This document shows, in pieces, positions 32,747-37,828 of a stretch of 37,828 nt of DNA; position 1 is the stretch's first letter; every line of letters starts with the position of its first letter. The DNA is taken from assembly GCA_018398765.1 (NCBI GenBank), contig JAHBMJ010000971.1, positions 1 to 37,828 on the forward strand. The letters run 5' to 3'. The stretch is from Chromera velia (lineage: Eukaryota > Sar > Chromeraceae). Under the pieces are notes generated by a model. That model was not told where the DNA came from. It saw only the letters and a list, made by a program, of their open reading frames with translations, and searched no databases. A program made the position numbers and the translations under genes.

Positions 32747-33679
32747 AAAGGTGTTTAATCACGGAATATATTTATTCACTAGTTACTCACTTCAAAAGTA
32801 ATATAATTAGGAATATATTCAGGAATATATTCTTAAATAAATTAAGGGGGGTCTGGGGGGCGGAGCCTCCCAGGCAACCTTTTTTTTTTTTTTAAAGCAT
32901 AGTTTGTGACTGGTTTTGAAAAAGATAAACAGGGGCTATCTAGCTGTTAGGCACTGTTAATAGGCAGTAGTGTTACTATACTAGAATCATACTAGACTGT
33001 GTTACAGTATTACTAGAATTTTATAAAATCTTACAATTTATAAACTTATTAAACTAGTAAGTAACATATCATATGAATACGTGGTTGAAAGTTCATACAT
33101 GTTCTCATTGTATGAACATGCACACTACACCTTGTATTTAAAACTCATATATGAAGACCCAATTTTTTATGCAACATGTATAATCGGCTATTCGGCTCCG
33201 AATGCATGCACCGATAGCGTAGGCATTCAGATGGAGGAGCGTTAAGTATGAGGTCGCATGAGAGAGAGAGCTAGTAGTGAGAGCAGTAACCGGGACAGAA
33301 GGAAGAGATGAAAGACGTATAGGCCAGACGCTAGGAACAAACTTTAAGTCAATGCCCCCCCCCCCAAAAAAAAACGATAGCTGCGGCCACTTGTAGAAGC
33401 GGTAGGCGGCCGTAGGCCGCGCCGGCGCCTGCATGGCTGGCCCGGGCTACATGGGCTGGGCCATGCATGCAGTGCACTGGATATGCACAAGCCTCTAGGC
33501 TACTCCCAAAACATTTGTTTTTATAACATAAAAAAAAAACCATACACCATTAGAATGACCAAAAGTATTAAAGACTAGTAAGAATTGGACTTTGGCTAAT
33601 TAATCACTTTATTCAATCACATTCAATCACTTCATTGGATAATTAAATATATTCTAATCACAAGTGACTAAACACCTTT
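32747..33679. mobile_element. segment bounded by 16-bp inverted repeats
   Basis: AAAGGTGTTTAATCAC at 32747-32762 and GTGACTAAACACCTTT at 33664-33679 are inverted repeats with one mismatch. GGGGCTAGG lies just outside or next to both. The enclosed 0.9 kb is AT-rich, includes repeat copy 3 and a GC-rich patch, and has no transposase-like frame. A non-autonomous DNA element is possible but target duplications were not found. Confidence 0.4.
33222..33360 (-). repeat. dispersed repeat family, copy 3
   Basis: About 138 bp, the same orientation as copy 2 and roughly 640 bp from its end. It ends in a poly-C/poly-A junction (CCCCCC then AAAAAAAAA), which differs from the T-run next to copy 2. Both copies are followed by AGCTGCGG a few bases later, so the homologous unit may extend slightly past the homopolymer. 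Confidence 0.92.
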
Positions 33680-34521
33680 GGGGCTAGGTTAGGGGGGTAC
33701 GCCCGGATCGTCTATTCGCCGTCTAACTTCCAAAAATAATAGAGCTGCGCCAAGTTACGCCTCTTGGTATCTCTTTATCTTCGTAGACGTTCTCTTGATC
33801 TACCTCAATCCTACTTGATTAATCAGATTCTATGCGTTTCACGATCCAATCTAGGATCCATTCCTCTAGTTTCAACCGACCGGTCTGTACTGGTCTGCCT
33901 CGCCTTTTATAGTACTTTATAGTACTTTTTAGGACTTCCAAGCGAATTTCTGACTATGTATAAGACGTAACAAGGTGTCACCTCTGGGGCTGGGGACACT
34001 TATAATGATCGAATGAGATCGAATAGGCCACGATAGGCCGTTTGGTACCGTTTGGCGTGATGGTCGTACGGAGTAAGAGTAGAAACTCACCGGAACTCAT
34101 ACTTCTACGGCCGGGGGCCTACAGAGGGGCCTATAGTAGTGTTTACATAGTGTCTGTCAGTCAGTTAGTATAAACTGGTCTTCCGACAAATGATAGTGAA
34201 GTTAAAAAAAGTGAGTGCCTTAAAATGCTTTACGAGCAATCTCAAAGGTGAGTGCCTTAACTTTAATGTTAGAAGATGATTTTCTATTTTTTCCTAATTT
34301 ATTCGAAATTTTCCATCCCCGTGCCCACCTTCAATATGAATTTTTCGAAAAAAATGTTGCACTTTTAGCCGCAAGCCGTGTACTTGAGTAAAGGAGCTGA
34401 AATTTCTTACTGCCACTGAGCCGATCCACTCCGCCAGACTTACTTTCGCGCGCCTTGCGCGCGAACTGACTTGTATTAATAAAAACAAAAACCGAGGCCC
34501 AGGGCTCCGGCATGCATTGCA

Positions 34522-37069
34522 ATGGCATCTCACACGGCTGGTCCCGGACCACTTCGAGCTGAAGTGCCCTTAAATTTTTTTTTGCGCAGAGGAAACTTTT
34601 TTGGTGACTGCACCATACTGCACCTTTTCTTTTGACACCTATCATATAAATCCCGAAGTGTCGTCTTCCCACGAGGCTTCCCAGAAACAAAGGCGCGTAA
34701 CCTTTCTGTTTGGTCTGTATACAAACGTTTTGGTGAGAGGCCTTCTTCACCACTGCTTCCGAGAAAGGCCCGCCTCTGTAAGCATTTCTTTTCACTGTTG
34801 TGCAGTGACTTGGACCTGTGTGTCGCGAGTTCGTTTTCTTTCATTTCGTTGTCGTCCTCTCCTGCGCAGTACTGTCCAGGGTGCGTTGGCGCAGTTGACT
34901 CTGGTAGACGAGACGGGAAGGAGGTGGGAGGTGAGGGGGGCTGAGAAATTCAGTCTGGGAAGGAACAACTGCGACTGGACTGCGAATGCGATGTGCATTG
35001 CGAGGCATCACGCGGACGTATTCCGTTGTGATGGAGGCTTCTGTATAGAAGTGCACAGCAAGAATGGTTTGTTGGTCAAGAGACTGAAGGAAGAAGGGAG
35101 CGAGGACAAGGTCGATGTTCGAGTTCCACAAGGACGAAAGGAGACGCTGCGACAAGGAGATATCATTGCCTTCGTGTGAGTCTGTCTGCTTGTGAGTGCT
35201 TCATAGTTTCTCTTCTCTGCAGCTGTCTGTTTGTGTTTTCGTTCACATTCCACTTTACGTTCTCCCTATCTCAAGCAGACAGTCAAAGGAGACAGTCCTT
35301 CTCTTCTGGCATAGTCGTCGCTGTCTGGCTCGCTACTGACTGTCGTCTGCCCTCTTGCCCCGTTCCTCTGCACAGTTGTTCGACTCCTCTGTTGTCCCAG
35401 AGAACGAATGGTCCGCCCATTTCCTGAGGTCCTCCTGAAGTATGAAATGGGATCGGTGGTCTTTTGTTTGCGAAAGTAAGTTAGAGAGCGAATCGTTCTG
35501 CGTCTCCTTCCTTGCCTGCAGAGGCGCTGCGGACAATAGGCTCACCGTCCACCTTTCTTTCCTCCCCTGCAACAGCCACAGCAGCAGAGGCCGAATGCGC
35601 AACCGCAGAGCCCCACTGCAGCACAGCCATCAGCACAAGCACCAGCAATGAGAGAGGAAGGAGGGGCCCCTTTTCCCACCTCTGGGCAAGCGGGAGACGG
35701 GCAAACACGTGCTGCTGGTGCGGGCGGCAGCGAAAGAGGCACAGCTGTGTATCCCAACCCCCCTGCCCCAAGGGCTGCCTCTCTGGAAGCTCAACCAGTG
35801 CGTTCCGCCTTTGTGCCTGGAGGTTTGGGTGTGGGGAGGCACGGAGAGAGACCAGCTCGCCCCTTCACTGCGGGCCCCCAGGCAGAAAGCGAATTTGTGG
35901 GTCATGCAGTCGCACTGCTCTTCTCCGTGAGCAGAGAGTCACCTGCCAGTTGTGCATCTTGGATTTCGCTTTGCCGGGCCACTCTGGATCGTGCAGCCAA
36001 CCTTCAACCGCCCATCCCCTCCGAGTATGTGTCTCTGGCTTTTGCGCGATTTCTCGACAGTTGTGGCAGGTGGTCAGGTCAAACCGCTCCTCTCGTCCCC
36101 CCCCCCGCTGAATTGATGGTGCACTCACCAACAAACAGAAACACGGCAGCAGCATCCACCTCGATGGCGCCCCCCAGACCATCATCCCCCCATGCATCCC
36201 CCCCGCGCCCCGCCCCCCAGATCTCAGCGGGGGGTGTGCAGTCAGCAGGAGTGAGCGGGAGTCCCTCGATGTGGGGTGTGCCCGTGAGTCCGCAGGGGAA
36301 GACGGACAGCGAGAGGGAAAGAGACAGACAGCCTGCAGAAACCTCCGCTGCTCCCTCTGCAGCACCCCACACAGACGCAGTCTCTGCATCAAGTGCTGCT
36401 GTGCCCCATCCCTCTCTCCCCTCTTCAGTTCGGAGGAGCGCCCGGCTGGCACGTGGCCATCCGATCATCTCCTCTGCACCCCCTGCACCCGTCTCTTCTG
36501 CTTCCAAGAAGCGACGGCGTGAGGGGGACGGGGGGAAGGAGACTGAGAAGAGACGGAGGAAGGGGTCGAAATTCTGTGAGCACGGCCGGCAGCGCTCCCT
36601 GTGCAAGGAGTGTGGAGGGAAAGGCATCTGTGAGCACGGCCGGGTGCGGTGTAGGTGCAAGGAGTGTGGAGGGAAGAGCATCTGTGAGCACGGCCAAGAG
36701 CGGTACAAGTGCAAGGAGTGTGGAGGGGGAGGCATCTGTGAGCACGGGCGGAGGCGCTACCTGTGCAAGGAGTGTGGAGGGGGAAGCATCTGTGAGCACG
36801 GCCGGCAGCGCTCCCTGTGCAAGGAGTGTGGAGGGAAAGGCATCTGTGAGCACGGCCGGCAGCGCTCCCTGTGTAAGGAGTGTGGAGGGGGAAGCATCTG
36901 TGAGCACGGCCGGGTGCGGTCTCACTGCAAGGACTGCACAAGCATCTGTGAGCACGGCTGCGAGCGGAGGCGGTGCGCAGATCCTGAGTGCAGGGAACGT
37001 TGCAGGCACAGGGTGCATCCGAGTGTGTGCGCAGAGTGCGTGCATCCGCCTCCTCCAGGACGTCCTTGA
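34522..37069 (+). CDS. FHA-domain protein with C-terminal CEHG Cys-His repeats
   Basis: The exon ending at 35175 encodes an FHA phosphothreonine-binding domain with all hallmarks: SLGRNN, then RHHADVF, then SKNGLLV, then LRQGDIIAF. Its donor GT|GTGAGT joins in phase to an exon at 35522 (acceptor CTGCAG) giving GAADNRLTVHLSF, a fitting last FHA strand. From 35576 to TGA 37067-37069 a different frame encodes a Gln/Pro/Ala linker, a helical part (SEYVSLAFARFLDSCG), a basic nuclear-localisation-like stretch (KKRRREG..EKRRRKGSK) and eight CEHG..CKEC repeats, the last degenerate. The change of frame at 35547-35575 needs a 29-nt intron, a frameshift or an assembly error. The 5' end is tentative: ATG 34522 to 34603, intron 34604-34805, joins in phase. 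FHA plus putative zinc-binding repeats and a basic stretch suggest a nuclear signalling or chromatin adaptor (inference). Confidence 0.65.
36572..36985 (+). repeat. 54-bp coding tandem repeat (18-residue CEHG units)
   Basis: Eight CEHG units inside the FHA-protein gene. Each 18-residue unit has the form C-x-H-x7-C-x2-C (CEHGRQRSLCKECGGKGI). Units 1, 5 and 6 are nearly identical at DNA level; unit 7 is shortened (CKDCTS) and unit 8 is divergent (CEHGCERRRCADPEC). Spaced Cys and His suggest one zinc ion per unit. Alternative frames across the array are also open but are shadows. Confidence 0.9.
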
Positions 37070-37071
37070 AG

Positions 37072-37828
37072 GCTCCCGTCTCTGTGTCTCTCTCTGCCTC
37101 TATCGTCTTGCTTCCCTTCTTCTGCCTCCTCCGTCTTCCCTTTGCTTGAGTGCGTGTACGTGTATGTGTTCCCTTGTTGAAGGTTCATTTTCTGTCCATG
37201 ACTCAGTGGCGCTTTCCCTTTCCCTTTCTCTCCTTCCCTGGGGCGTGTGTGTTCGAGTAGGAGGGAGCCTGCAGGGAGGGGCAAGGGGGGGGCAGGGGAC
37301 GGGGCGACAATGATGGGATGGATTGTAAGAGCACAATTGCAGGGAGGAAGGAAGAGGTTTGGGGGGGCTGAACAGGGAGAAGAGAGAGAGAGGGAGGGGG
37401 GAGGGAAGAGAGAGAGAGGGAGGGAGGAGGCAGGTCCCTGAAAGAATTCAAATGGTCATCGTCTACTCTTTTCTTCTCCCTCTCTCTCTGTCTCTCTCTC
37501 TCGCTGGTCAACTGCCTGCCTGCCTGCCTGTTTGTCTGAAGGGGCAGGAAAGGTTCAGGAAGGCGTGAGTGTGGGGTCAGAAAGAAAACACAATAGGCAG
37601 AGAGAATTAACGAAAGAAGGACGGAAGGAAGCATGGGCAGGGAGGGCAAACGGGTGGACGGATTTAAAGAGCAACCTTGGTGTGTCCGTCTGCTTGTTTC
37701 TCTTGCCAGGAATGTTTGACCCTGAATGCATGTGCAAGTCGTGGGGGCGGGCCAAGCTGTCTTTCTTGTGTGTCTGTAATTGATTTGGTCACGCTGTCTA
37801 TGTCTTTCTTTCTGTCTTTCTCTCACTC
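37072..37828 (-). repeat. duplicated segment, copy B
   Basis: Reverse-complement match to 21897-22802, lacking the 159-bp insertion. Homology starts at GCTCCC, three bases after the stop codon of the FHA/CEHG gene, and continues to the window edge. It therefore includes the gene's 3' UTR and downstream DNA. Contains GA/GGGA runs near 37375-37435. Confidence 0.9.

Noticed and set aside
36393-37313. Plus-strand frame with SVSTAG repeats overlapping the CEHG array, and the matching minus frames
   Set aside because: A 54-bp repeat without stops is open in several frames; only the CEHG frame has ordered Cys/His spacing and continues upstream as a plausible linker.

Overview
The window looks like nuclear DNA of a free-living alveolate-type protist, most likely a chromerid alga such as Chromera velia. 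This is inference from four signs: intron-rich genes with GT..TGCAG introns, introns packed with tetranucleotide microsatellites, many TGCATGCA motifs, and the protein families present (AAAP amino acid transporter, ankyrin array, FHA domain, Cys-His CEHG repeats). Nothing looks bacterial: no operons, ribosome binding sites or CRISPR.

Layout. 1-2.1 kb: GT microsatellite, then the last exons of a small unrecognised plus-strand gene. 2.1-3.5 kb: AT-rich spacer with a degenerate tRNA-like (SINE-like) sequence. 3.5-5.3 kb: minus-strand ankyrin-repeat gene broken by one in-frame stop and two frameshifts. 5.3-6.2 kb: spacer between divergent genes. 6.2-11.9 kb: the best gene of the window, a nine-exon AAAP/AVT-type amino acid transporter of 584 residues whose splice phases all agree. 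11.9-14.3 kb: spacer and an AT-rich block with palindromic GGTTACC motifs and copy 1 of a dispersed repeat. 14.3-25.7 kb: over 11 kb of purine/pyrimidine-skewed, microsatellite-rich DNA with no gene I can defend, holding one copy of a 0.75-0.9 kb duplicated segment. 25.7-27.9 kb: minus-strand Ser/Pro/Glu-rich disordered protein (two exons seen). 28.9-31.7 kb: plus-strand two-exon gene for a 99-residue protein with two predicted membrane helices, split by a 2.4 kb repeat-filled intron. 31.7-34.5 kb: AT-rich block with repeat copies 2 and 3. 34.5-37.1 kb: plus-strand gene with an FHA domain, a disordered linker with a basic nuclear-localisation-like stretch, and eight CEHG..CKEC repeats. 37.1 kb to the end: the inverted second copy of the 22 kb duplication, starting three bases after that gene's stop codon.

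The genes do not form a pathway. The most unusual items are the FHA plus CEHG-repeat architecture with an unresolved 29-nt micro-intron or frameshift, the duplication that begins at its stop codon, a three-copy dispersed repeat associated with AT-rich blocks, and a microsatellite that grows directly out of a 5' splice site in the transporter gene.
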